Below, in pieces: positions 1 through 6,461 of a DNA stretch of 9,503 nucleotides (within the stretch, counting starts at the first letter, position 1; each line of letters opens with the position of its first letter). The notes beneath the pieces were generated by a model. The model worked only from the letters and a program-made list of their open reading frames with translations. It made no database searches and was not told the origin of the DNA. Source of the stretch: an uncultured Bacteroidota bacterium (GTDB lineage Bacteria; Bacteroidota; Bacteroidia; NS11-12g; UBA9320). The stretch spans positions 1-9,503 of the forward strand of contig CAJXLR010000050.1 of the NCBI GenBank assembly GCA_913056425.1, in the 5' to 3' direction. The position numbers were made by a program, and so were the translations under genes.

Positions 1-1
1 C

Positions 2-154
2 AAAGGTGGAGACATGATTATGCTGTTCTCAAATGCCCGTTACGACAAGAGTGACGACATTCTCGAAGAGCTGGGTATCACACCGCTGGATGAGAAAGAT
101 AAAGACAAAGATGACGGAAATCCTCCACCGGACGATTTACCACCACAAGACTAA
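2..154 (+). CDS. OmpH/Skp-family periplasmic chaperone, C-terminal fragment (5' end outside window)
   Basis: An open frame enters from the window edge and ends at TAA 152-154, giving the last 50 residues. The segment GGDMIMLFSNARYDKSDDIL followed by EELGI resembles the C-terminal end of OmpH/Skp proteins, where a strand ending the head domain is followed by a 'YD.S.D.L..L' helix. OmpH/Skp proteins are periplasmic trimeric holdases that carry unfolded outer-membrane proteins to the BAM complex. After the family homology ends there is a charged tail (DEKDKDKDDGN) and then a Pro/Asp-rich end (PPPDDLPPQD), probably disordered. The next gene, 29 bases downstream, is a second OmpH-like protein and then murI; tandem OmpH genes after bamA are common in Bacteroidota, so bamA probably lies just upstream (inference). 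The family call rests on a short fragment plus synteny. Confidence 0.75.
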   Translation, partial: KGGDMIMLFSNARYDKSDDILEELGITPLDEKDKDKDDGNPPPDDLPPQD

Positions 155-183
155 CAGAATACATCAGAAACAGACATCGATAA

Positions 184-708
184 ATGAAAATCAGAAATCT
201 AATCGTTTTAACCGTTGCTTTGATTGCGGGTTCAGTTACCGCAAATGCTCAAGGCAAATCAATGAAAATCGCACACATCAATTCAACCGAGTTGATGGAG
301 AGTGTGCCGGAAGTAGATTCAATCACTAAAAAATTAGAAGCTACACAAAAGAAGTATCAAAAGATGCTTACGGCCATTGAGAAGGAAGTGCAAGCTAAAC
401 AGGAGTTTTGGCAAGCTGTACCGGCTACAGATTCTATCACACTTCAACTTCGTCAGAAAGAATACGAAACCTTGGTAACCAGTTACCAGCAAACAGAAAC
501 CTTGGGTCAGCAAGAAATGGCCAAGATGCAAAAGGAATTGTACGAGCCTTTGTTTGACAAGCTTAAAGAGCTTATTAAAACAGTTGCTCAAGAACAAGGA
601 TACAGCTACGTAATCGACAGCAGCGAAGGCAGTGGTGTAATCTTTGGAGATCCTGCTCATGACTTGATGGACGCAGTGAAGGAGAGGCTTAAAACCACAA
701 AACTGTAA
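184..708 (+). CDS. OmpH/Skp-family outer-membrane protein chaperone
   Basis: This encodes 174 residues, a normal size for OmpH/Skp. Residues 1-23 form a Sec signal peptide: basic MKIR, hydrophobic core LIVLTVALIAG, and an Ala-rich cleavage region TANAQ. The mature protein begins with the family's first strand, KIAHINSTELMESVPE (residues 28-43). Residues 45-135 are rich in Lys, Gln and Glu and should form the long helical, coiled-coil arms that clamp client proteins. Residues 139-170 return to the head domain: GYSYVIDSSEGSGVIFGDP, then the DLMDAVKERL helix. By family knowledge it acts in the periplasm, holding unfolded beta-barrel proteins for BamA. The ATG at 184 is chosen because it places the signal peptide exactly at the N-terminus; no Shine-Dalgarno sequence is seen, which is normal for the phylum. 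Its TAA directly abuts the murI ATG, so the two are almost certainly co-transcribed and possibly translationally coupled. Confidence 0.92.
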   Translation: MKIRNLIVLTVALIAGSVTANAQGKSMKIAHINSTELMESVPEVDSITKKLEATQKKYQKMLTAIEKEVQAKQEFWQAVPATDSITLQLRQKEYETLVTSYQQTETLGQQEMAKMQKELYEPLFDKLKELIKTVAQEQGYSYVIDSSEGSGVIFGDPAHDLMDAVKERLKTTKL

Positions 709-1482
709 ATGGCGAAAGCCATTGGCATCTTTGATTCGGGCATCGGTGGACTAACCATCGCTTCTGCTGTGAAAAAGCAGCATCCGAATCGTCAAATCGT
801 CTACTTTGGTAACACACTTCACCTTCCGTACGGCGATAAATCATCAAAAAATATCCAATCATACATAAAGGCCATTACGGCCTTTTTGTATGAACAGGGG
901 TGTGCAGATATTGTGGTCGCCTGCAATAGCGCCTCCTCGGTGCTCGATGGGGTAGCACTCAATCATCTCGATGTACATCTGACCAATGTAATTGATCCTG
1001 TTGTCGAGACCATTGTCAATTCGGACTCGATTAAACGCGTGGGTGTCATCGGTACAAAACGGACCATCGATAGTGATGTTTATTCCGCAAGAATACGGAG
1101 TAAAAGGTCGGATATAGATGTGTTCTCACTGGCTACGCCTTTGTTGGCGCCTATGATTGAAGAAGGATTTATTCATGGGGATATCGCTGAAAAAGTAATT
1201 CATGAATACTTAGGTGAATTGCCGGAAATTGATGCATTGATTCTCGGTTGTACCCATTATCCACTTATTCGGACCGAAATTGATGCATTCTACAACGGAA
1301 GTGTAAGACTTTTTGATGCACCTGAACTGGTTGCGAGTTCACTCAAATTGCACGATGAAGTGCCACCGGGGAGAGAAGATCATTTCTACGTTTCCGACTT
1401 AACACCTGCCTTTGAGAAAACAGCGAAACTATTCTTCGGTGAACAGGTGAAGCTTGAAAAGAGCAATCTCTTTCGCTACTAA
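709..1482 (+). CDS. murI: Glutamate racemase
   Basis: This 257-residue cytoplasmic enzyme interconverts L- and D-glutamate without a cofactor, supplying the D-Glu of the peptidoglycan stem peptide. Length is typical (about 255-285). The hallmark motifs are present in order: FDSGIGGLT (residues 8-16, with Asp9 and Ser10), LPYGDKS (39-45), VACNSAS (70-76) with catalytic Cys72, VGVIGTKRTIDS (111-122), PLLAPMIEEG (144-153), and LGCTHYPLI (179-187) with catalytic Cys181. The two cysteines act as the opposing acid/base pair. Two departures from common family sequence are Ser74 where the motif is often CNTAS, and Asn35 in YFGNT where many homologues have Asp (GDT). The start codon follows the stop of the OmpH gene with no gap, so this is the last gene of the chaperone operon. 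The 111 bases before the next gene contain no convincing terminator. The functional call is secure. Confidence 0.96.
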   Translation: MAKAIGIFDSGIGGLTIASAVKKQHPNRQIVYFGNTLHLPYGDKSSKNIQSYIKAITAFLYEQGCADIVVACNSASSVLDGVALNHLDVHLTNVIDPVVETIVNSDSIKRVGVIGTKRTIDSDVYSARIRSKRSDIDVFSLATPLLAPMIEEGFIHGDIAEKVIHEYLGELPEIDALILGCTHYPLIRTEIDAFYNGSVRLFDAPELVASSLKLHDEVPPGREDHFYVSDLTPAFEKTAKLFFGEQVKLEKSNLFRY

Positions 1483-1593
1483 ATCCGCTTCTTGGGGAAA
1501 ACCTCCCGTTCTTAAATCCAATCCTCTGCATGCTATACTTGTCCTCGGATTAGGATAGTAGGAGAGCTAGCTTCGGGTATCAATAACAATAGT

Positions 1594-4500
1594 ATGGTAC
1601 CACGAATTTTACTCCTAATCGCCTTTTCAATCAGTTCTGGATTCGCAACTGCACAAGACGCAGTTGTTCAAGGGCAAGTTTATGACTCCGATGGCGAAAT
1701 CGCCATGTATGCTGAAGTTCTTATCAAACAAGAAACACAAGTTGTGAATGCGGGGATTACAGACGATAACGGAAAGTTCGAAATACAAGGAATTAAACCC
1801 GGGAGTTACGATCTGGAAGTGTATTACGGCGATTCGCTGCCACTCTATGTAGAGCGAATCAAACTCGGTTCAGGTTCGATTCTGATTCGAAACAATCTCA
1901 AGCTTGGGACATCGAGCTTAAAAACAGTTATCCTGAATCCGGTGAACCCAGACAGCAAGCCAGTGGTCGAAGTTGTTGAAGTGGTTAATATCAGTCCGGA
2001 AATAAATGTGCTGGAATTTGCCAGTCCAACCGTTCGTACCAATTCCAACGGTTCCGTTGAAGTTGGAAACGGCAGACCCGGCGGAACGAATGCGTATCTT
2101 GGGAACTCCGTGGAAAGTCTGGGTCGCAACCCAATGACCTTAATTGGTCTCACCGGTGCGGAGATTTTGGATTTCGGTGTTTCGGCGCGATATGGAAACT
2201 TTACGGGTGGTGGCGTTCAATATCAGGTTAAACCAATTCTAGTCGATCCGGAAACCTATTTCCAAATGCAATCTACGAGTCCATTTAATGGCTATCACCA
2301 CAACCTAGGCATTCTGTATTTGTCCCGAGCGCCTATTACGAAATCATACCAACTTAACGACCGAGTGGTAAAGAAAACTGTTTTTGGCTATTCAATCTTA
2401 GGTACATATAAATATCAAGCCGATCCCTTGCCGTCGTTTGTGAGACCTTATATGCTAACAGATGAAGCGGCGGCAGATTTGGCTGCTAACCCCCTTTCGT
2501 CGAGTGAGTTGATCGGTGGTTATGTCCCGTCGGCTAATTTTCTCGAGGATTCAGATATAGAACAAGGAACGGCAAGACCGGATGCCGGGAGACATGATGC
2601 GAACTTGAGGCTTAAACTCACGTACAACATCAAACCGGAAATGACGCTTGATTGGATGAATACCCTCGATTATTCGAACCGAAGAATTTCACAAGCGAAT
2701 AATGTGTTAATGAATAGTAGTGAGAATCCTCATCAGGAGTATGCATTCTGGAACAGCCAACTTCAATTCAAACACAAGGTGAAATCAGTATTTAATCACT
2801 TAGGTAAGAAAGTTGGGAGTGAGGAAGATTTTATAACTGACTTAGGGTATCAAATTGATGTGACCTACCAACAAGCTCGATCAGAGATTGGTAGTTTCAG
2901 ACACGGTCGTGATTTCTTCAAATACGGTCATGTAGGAGAATTTAACGTCGTACAGGTGCCAACGTATCGCTACACAGATAAGGGCCAGGTTGAGTTTACG
3001 GATCCGGATGGCAATCAACGAGTACTAAAAAACTTTCATGAATTTGCCGGTTACAGAGACTCGCTTATCGGATTTACTGGAAGCAGTCATAATCCACAGT
3101 TGGGATCATTTACCCAGTTTTTCTATGACGGACTTGGAAGCAACAGGTCAATGCAAGAGCTGGTTTCAAGAGGAGGAGTGCTAAATGGTTTTAACCTACC
3201 ACAGGTGTACTCACTTTACAACGCACCCGGAACTGTTTACGGTTCATACAGTAAGAGCTTCCGCGAGCGATTTAACGTCATGGCCATTAGCGAAGCGACC
3301 ATTCGTCCGTTTGATAACAAACAGCTTAAACACGACGTCGAGTTTGGTTTGTCGTTTCAACAAGATGCCAGCGGTTATTACAACCTAAATGCGGCAGGAT
3401 TATGGCAATTGATGCCGTTGTTGGCCAATCACCATTTGCAAGGTTTGGATCGCAGCAACCCTATCATCCATACGGATGAAAACGGCCGTTTTACGGATTC
3501 TGTATCCTACAATGTTTATGTAGATCGTGCCAGTCAGAAAACATTTGACAAGAATCTTCGCGATAAGTTAATCGTCTCTGGATATCGAGATGATAACGGG
3601 AATTTGATAGATGAAACATCAAGAATCAATATTCACGCGCTCGCACCGGAAACATTTGATTTATCTATGTTCAGTGCGGATGAGTTGTTGAACAACGGGA
3701 ATCCATTTGTCAATTACTCGGGTTACGATTATCAAGGAAACCGCGTACGTGGCAAGAAAGGTTTAAACAACTTCTTGTCGGATAAGTCGAACCGACCCAT
3801 CGACGCGTTCTCGCCAATCACTGCAGCCGCATGGTTGCAAGACCGATTCACTTTTAAGGAGCTGGTGGTTCGAGCGGGACTGCGGTTTGAGCGGTATGAT
3901 GCGAATCAATTGGTGTTAAAAGACCCATACTCGATTTATCCCGTGAAGCAAGTTGGTGAGGTGAAAACATTGAACGGTCAAGCGGTTAATCACCCTGCCG
4001 GAATTGGTGACGATTATGCTGTGTATGTAGACAACAGCGACAATCCTACCGAAGTAATTGGCTACCGAAAAGAAGGGAATTGGTTTGATGCAGATGGTAA
4101 TTCAATTGCCGATCCGTCTATTTTGGCGAATAATTCATCGAGCGGACAAATCCAACCTTACCTGGTCGATCCTCAGAACCAAGAACTATCGATGAACGCT
4201 TTTAAAACCTTCAAAGCACAGAATCTATTCCTACCAAGACTTTCAGTTTCATTCCCACTAAATTCAACATCGTTACTTTTTATGAGTTACGACAAGATGG
4301 CTCAGAATCCAACCGTAGGGCAGACGTACTTACCGTTTACGAGTTACTTCTATTTGCAGGGCAACACCAACGGTGTTTTACCAAACCCGGAGTTAAAGGC
4401 CCGAGTGAAAACGGAGTATGTTTTAGGAATGGAGCAGGCTATTGGAAACTACAGCAGTATGAAGCTTTGGGCATCTTTTGCGACAATTCGGAACGACTTC

Positions 4501-5286
4501 AATCAGTTCCGCGTAGAGCAAGCATATCCTTATTCGTACACCACGTATACCAATATCGATTTCTCAACCATCAAACGATATGTTGCAGAGTATCGATATG
4601 TTGCAGATCACCTGCGGTTCAACGGGAGCTATGCGCTTCAGTTTGCAGACGGAACAGGTTCAAATGCTAATTCCGCCGCAACCCTTATTCAGAGCGGACA
4701 GCCAAACTTGAGAAGCTTCTTCCCACTATCGTTTGATACCCGACATACACTGAAAGGAGCATTCACCTATCAGTTTGGTTATGTCTCAAAAGACAAGCGA
4801 GTGCTTGAATACAATGGGCCTTTTGCCCTTGGAAAACCAATCTTGCAGGGTGTTGTGGTTAGCCTTGGCTACCAATCTCTTTCAGGACGGCCATATACTT
4901 CCGTACAACGAGCTGTTTCCGAAGCCCAGCGAGACAATGGAGTTGTGCAGCGAGCTCAAGTAAAAGGCAATCCATTTGGCAGTCGTTTGCCTTGGATGCA
5001 TGATGCGAACCTTACAGTACAAAAGGGTTTCCGAGTAAACGGAAAGCAGGTTACGGCGTACATGCAAATAGATAACCTATTGGGATTGGCCCAGGTTCGA
5101 GGAGTTTATGCCTATACGGGAGAACCCGACAACGATGGCTACTTGAATTCACCACATGGACAACAGCAAGTGCAAAACCAATTGAATGCCCAAACGTTTG
5201 AAATGCTTTACAGAATGCGCATGCTTAACCCGGGTAATTTTGGTGAGCCAAGAATGATCCACATTGGAACAAAGCTTCAGTTCTAA
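1594..5286 (+). CDS. TonB-dependent receptor-like outer-membrane protein with degenerate plug
   Basis: This encodes 1230 residues. A signal peptide (residues 1-21, MVPRILLLIAFSISSGFATAQ) is followed by a carboxypeptidase-regulatory-like beta-sandwich (about 24-105, with GQVYDSDGE and the typical turn GITDDNGKFEIQGIKPGSYDL), a Val-rich linker (VVEVVEVV, 124-131), a plug-like segment (about 140-212, ending YGNFTGGGVQY) and a long beta-barrel region ending in KLQF. The terminal Phe fits the BAM recognition signal. Such proteins import ligands across the outer membrane with TonB energy, but the ligand cannot be read here. It is a paralogue of the receptor starting at 6462: the block at residues 759-835 is identical to that protein at 46 of 77 positions. 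Unlike the paralogue it lacks the IDGVP plug signature and has LGNSV in the corresponding place, so transport activity is uncertain. No SusD-like gene is adjacent, so it is not a SusC/SusD pair. The ATG is fixed by the signal peptide and by an in-frame TAA at 1513-1515. Confidence 0.88.
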   Translation: MVPRILLLIAFSISSGFATAQDAVVQGQVYDSDGEIAMYAEVLIKQETQVVNAGITDDNGKFEIQGIKPGSYDLEVYYGDSLPLYVERIKLGSGSILIRNNLKLGTSSLKTVILNPVNPDSKPVVEVVEVVNISPEINVLEFASPTVRTNSNGSVEVGNGRPGGTNAYLGNSVESLGRNPMTLIGLTGAEILDFGVSARYGNFTGGGVQYQVKPILVDPETYFQMQSTSPFNGYHHNLGILYLSRAPITKSYQLNDRVVKKTVFGYSILGTYKYQADPLPSFVRPYMLTDEAAADLAANPLSSSELIGGYVPSANFLEDSDIEQGTARPDAGRHDANLRLKLTYNIKPEMTLDWMNTLDYSNRRISQANNVLMNSSENPHQEYAFWNSQLQFKHKVKSVFNHLGKKVGSEEDFITDLGYQIDVTYQQARSEIGSFRHGRDFFKYGHVGEFNVVQVPTYRYTDKGQVEFTDPDGNQRVLKNFHEFAGYRDSLIGFTGSSHNPQLGSFTQFFYDGLGSNRSMQELVSRGGVLNGFNLPQVYSLYNAPGTVYGSYSKSFRERFNVMAISEATIRPFDNKQLKHDVEFGLSFQQDASGYYNLNAAGLWQLMPLLANHHLQGLDRSNPIIHTDENGRFTDSVSYNVYVDRASQKTFDKNLRDKLIVSGYRDDNGNLIDETSRINIHALAPETFDLSMFSADELLNNGNPFVNYSGYDYQGNRVRGKKGLNNFLSDKSNRPIDAFSPITAAAWLQDRFTFKELVVRAGLRFERYDANQLVLKDPYSIYPVKQVGEVKTLNGQAVNHPAGIGDDYAVYVDNSDNPTEVIGYRKEGNWFDADGNSIADPSILANNSSSGQIQPYLVDPQNQELSMNAFKTFKAQNLFLPRLSVSFPLNSTSLLFMSYDKMAQNPTVGQTYLPFTSYFYLQGNTNGVLPNPELKARVKTEYVLGMEQAIGNYSSMKLWASFATIRNDFNQFRVEQAYPYSYTTYTNIDFSTIKRYVAEYRYVADHLRFNGSYALQFADGTGSNANSAATLIQSGQPNLRSFFPLSFDTRHTLKGAFTYQFGYVSKDKRVLEYNGPFALGKPILQGVVVSLGYQSLSGRPYTSVQRAVSEAQRDNGVVQRAQVKGNPFGSRLPWMHDANLTVQKGFRVNGKQVTAYMQIDNLLGLAQVRGVYAYTGEPDNDGYLNSPHGQQQVQNQLNAQTFEMLYRMRMLNPGNFGEPRMIHIGTKLQF
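4576..4611 (+). repeat. 18-bp imperfect tandem duplication inside the receptor gene
   Basis: CGATATGTTGCAGA occurs at 4576-4589 and again at 4594-4607, a period of exactly 18 bases, so the reading frame is kept. It encodes RYVAEY followed by RYVADH in the barrel region. The position lies where the paralogous receptor reads SFRAEYE just before it is cut by the window end, so a slippage-type duplication in this copy cannot yet be distinguished from a chance strand repeat. Confidence 0.6.
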
Positions 5287-5356
5287 GAAATGTCATAATG
5301 AGCATTTTAACGTCACAAAGCAAAAATCCGTTTCTCAATTCATCTTGGACACTTGT

Positions 5357-5371
5357 AAAAATCCCATTTTT
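5357..5371. other. Short A/T-only hairpin between receptor and dehydrogenase genes
   Basis: AAAAATCCCATTTTT is a perfect 6-bp inverted repeat with a 3-base loop, 71 bases after the receptor stop codon and 30 bases before the dehydrogenase start. With six A-T pairs it is weak. It could be a poor bidirectional terminator or simply part of the promoter region, since its right arm supplies the T-rich -33-like stretch described for the next gene. No stronger terminator is visible in the 114-base gap. Confidence 0.3.
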
Positions 5372-5396
5372 GTCGCCCTGTTAATCAATACATTTG
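5369..5396 (+). promoter_or_regulatory. Candidate Bacteroidota-type promoter for the dehydrogenase gene
   Basis: TACATTTG at 5389-5396 matches the TAnnTTTG -7 element of Bacteroidota sigma factor exactly, and TTTG at 5369-5372 could be the -33 element. The 16-base spacer is somewhat shorter than the usual 19-21, and transcription would start at or next to the ATG at 5401, giving a leaderless or nearly leaderless mRNA. A weaker alternative is CATTTTTG at 5365-5372 with TTG at 5345-5347 (17-base spacer), which would leave a leader of roughly 25 bases. This is pattern matching only. Confidence 0.4.
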
Positions 5397-5400
5397 AATT

Positions 5401-6378
5401 ATGACCCGAAAAATATCCGTACTCATAGTTGACGACGTCCATCCAATTTTGATGGATAAACTCAACGATTATGCGGATGTAGACTATCGTCCTGACTGCG
5501 ATAAAAGCGAAATTGACGAATTGGTCAAGGGGTGCAATGGACTCGTGATTCGGAGTAAAATGAATCTGAATGCGGAATTCCTAAATCGGAACAGTCATTT
5601 GGATTTTATAGCTCGTGCGGGTTCTGGAATGGACAACATCGATTTGGTCGTTGCAGAAGCAAACAACATAGTCTGCATGAATGCTCCTGAGGGTAATCGT
5701 GATGCTGTTGGAGAACACACGGTTGGAATGCTTTTGAATTTGGCATGCAACATCAATAAGGGCCACTCAGAAATTGGTTCAGGTGTTTGGGATCGAGAAG
5801 GAAATCGAGGTTTCGAAATCGGAGAGAAAACGGTTGGAATTATCGGATATGGTAATACCGGATCTTCGGTGGCAAAGAAGCTTTCAGGCTTCGGATGCAG
5901 GGTTTTGGCCTATGATAAATACAAGTCGGGATTTGGCAGTGATAGTGTTGAAGAAGTAGACTTTGATACATTGATAACGGAGTCGGATATCATCACATTT
6001 CACATTCCCTTAACACAGGAAACAGAAGGCTGGATTGCTGCCCCACTGTTCGAGTTGTTTAATCATCCGAAAGTAGTTTTGAATCTGTCGCGAGGGGGAA
6101 TCATGAATACAGAAGATGTGATAAATGCTTTAAAAACCGGTATGATTTCGCACCTGGGTATAGACGTACTGGAGAACGAGAAGCTAAGCATGTTAAGTGC
6201 TGAAGAAGGAGCTCGCGTGAAGTGGTTAAATCTGCAAGAAAATGTGATTATGACACCCCATGTTGGAGGGTGGACCGATGCCTCATATAAACGCATTTCT
6301 GAGGTGCTTGGCGATAAGATTTTAAGTTGGATAAAACAAGCGAAAGAACCTGAATTTTCAGGTGGTTATGTAGGATAA
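5401..6378 (+). CDS. D-2-hydroxyacid dehydrogenase, phosphoglycerate dehydrogenase type, without ACT domain
   Basis: This 325-residue cytoplasmic NAD-dependent enzyme belongs to the D-isomer-specific 2-hydroxyacid dehydrogenases. The N-terminal substrate domain contains VIRSKM (49-54), ARAGSGMDNID (71-81) and NAPEGNRDAVGEH (94-106). The Rossmann domain has GIIGYGNTG (146-154) followed by Asp172 at the end of the second strand, as in NAD-binding members. The catalytic triad is present: Arg231 in NLSRGG, Glu260 in DVLENEK, and His287 in TPHVGG. It ends soon after the catalytic His helix, so the ACT or ASB regulatory domains of longer SerA proteins are missing. The closest known role is oxidation of 3-phosphoglycerate, the first step of serine synthesis, but serC is not beside it and the related Bacteroidota group is often named only by family, so I do not assign serA. 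It is separated by 114 and 83 bases from two paralogous receptors and is probably transcribed on its own. Confidence 0.88.
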   Translation: MTRKISVLIVDDVHPILMDKLNDYADVDYRPDCDKSEIDELVKGCNGLVIRSKMNLNAEFLNRNSHLDFIARAGSGMDNIDLVVAEANNIVCMNAPEGNRDAVGEHTVGMLLNLACNINKGHSEIGSGVWDREGNRGFEIGEKTVGIIGYGNTGSSVAKKLSGFGCRVLAYDKYKSGFGSDSVEEVDFDTLITESDIITFHIPLTQETEGWIAAPLFELFNHPKVVLNLSRGGIMNTEDVINALKTGMISHLGIDVLENEKLSMLSAEEGARVKWLNLQENVIMTPHVGGWTDASYKRISEVLGDKILSWIKQAKEPEFSGGYVG

Positions 6379-6387
6379 ATTGTTTTT

Positions 6388-6419
6388 TTTGCACATTAAA
6401 TGAAAGTTAAGTAGCTTTC
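6388..6419 (+). promoter_or_regulatory. Candidate promoter of the second receptor, overlapped by an inverted repeat
   Basis: TTTG at 6388-6391, the end of a run of eight T starting at 6383, and TAGCTTTC at 6412-6419 are separated by 20 bases. This fits the Bacteroidota consensus TTTG-N19-21-TAnnTTTG with one mismatch (final C for G). Transcription would begin near 6425, leaving a leader of about 37 bases before the ATG at 6462. The -7 element lies inside an 18-base dyad, GAAAGTTAAGTAGCTTTC (6402-6419), whose arms pair over 7 positions including one G-T; it could be a repressor operator or a chance hairpin. No Shine-Dalgarno sequence is present before the ATG. Confidence 0.45.
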
Positions 6420-6461
6420 GCCGACTAATAGTAATTGTATAAAAGTATAAACAGATTGAAT

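Noticed and set aside
33..329. 98-codon open frame on + overlapping both OmpH-like genes
   Set aside because: It overlaps the real chaperone end and the signal-peptide region of the next gene in another frame, and its protein is a low-complexity His/Asn/Arg-rich sequence with no domain features.
334..660. 108-codon open frame on the minus strand
   Set aside because: Antisense to the coiled-coil part of the OmpH-like gene; its Leu/Phe-rich protein is what the reverse complement of Lys/Gln/Glu codons yields.
1520..1551. AATCC/GGATT inverted repeat after murI as a terminator
   Set aside because: Only 5 pairs with a 22-base loop and no T run follows.
1534..1575. TATACTTG (1534-1541) and TAGCTTCG (1568-1575) as -7 elements for the first receptor
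   Set aside because: Each has one mismatch to TAnnTTTG, but no TTTG/TTG lies at a proper distance: the nearest TTG elements are 39 and 26 bases upstream respectively. A promoter is expected here but cannot be placed.
1845..2153. 102-codon open frame on the minus strand
   Set aside because: Antisense shadow of the first receptor, no start signal or recognisable domain.
1594..5286. First receptor as a pseudogene because its plug is abnormal
   Set aside because: The frame is intact for 1230 codons, with a good signal peptide, a complete barrel and a terminal Phe, and the barrel is conserved with its paralogue, which suggests continued selection.
6349..6390. Hairpin CCTGAATTTTCAGG followed by T8 as an intrinsic terminator of the dehydrogenase gene
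   Set aside because: The hairpin lies inside the coding end and the T run starts 20 bases after it, too far for a standard intrinsic terminator; the T run fits better as part of the next promoter.
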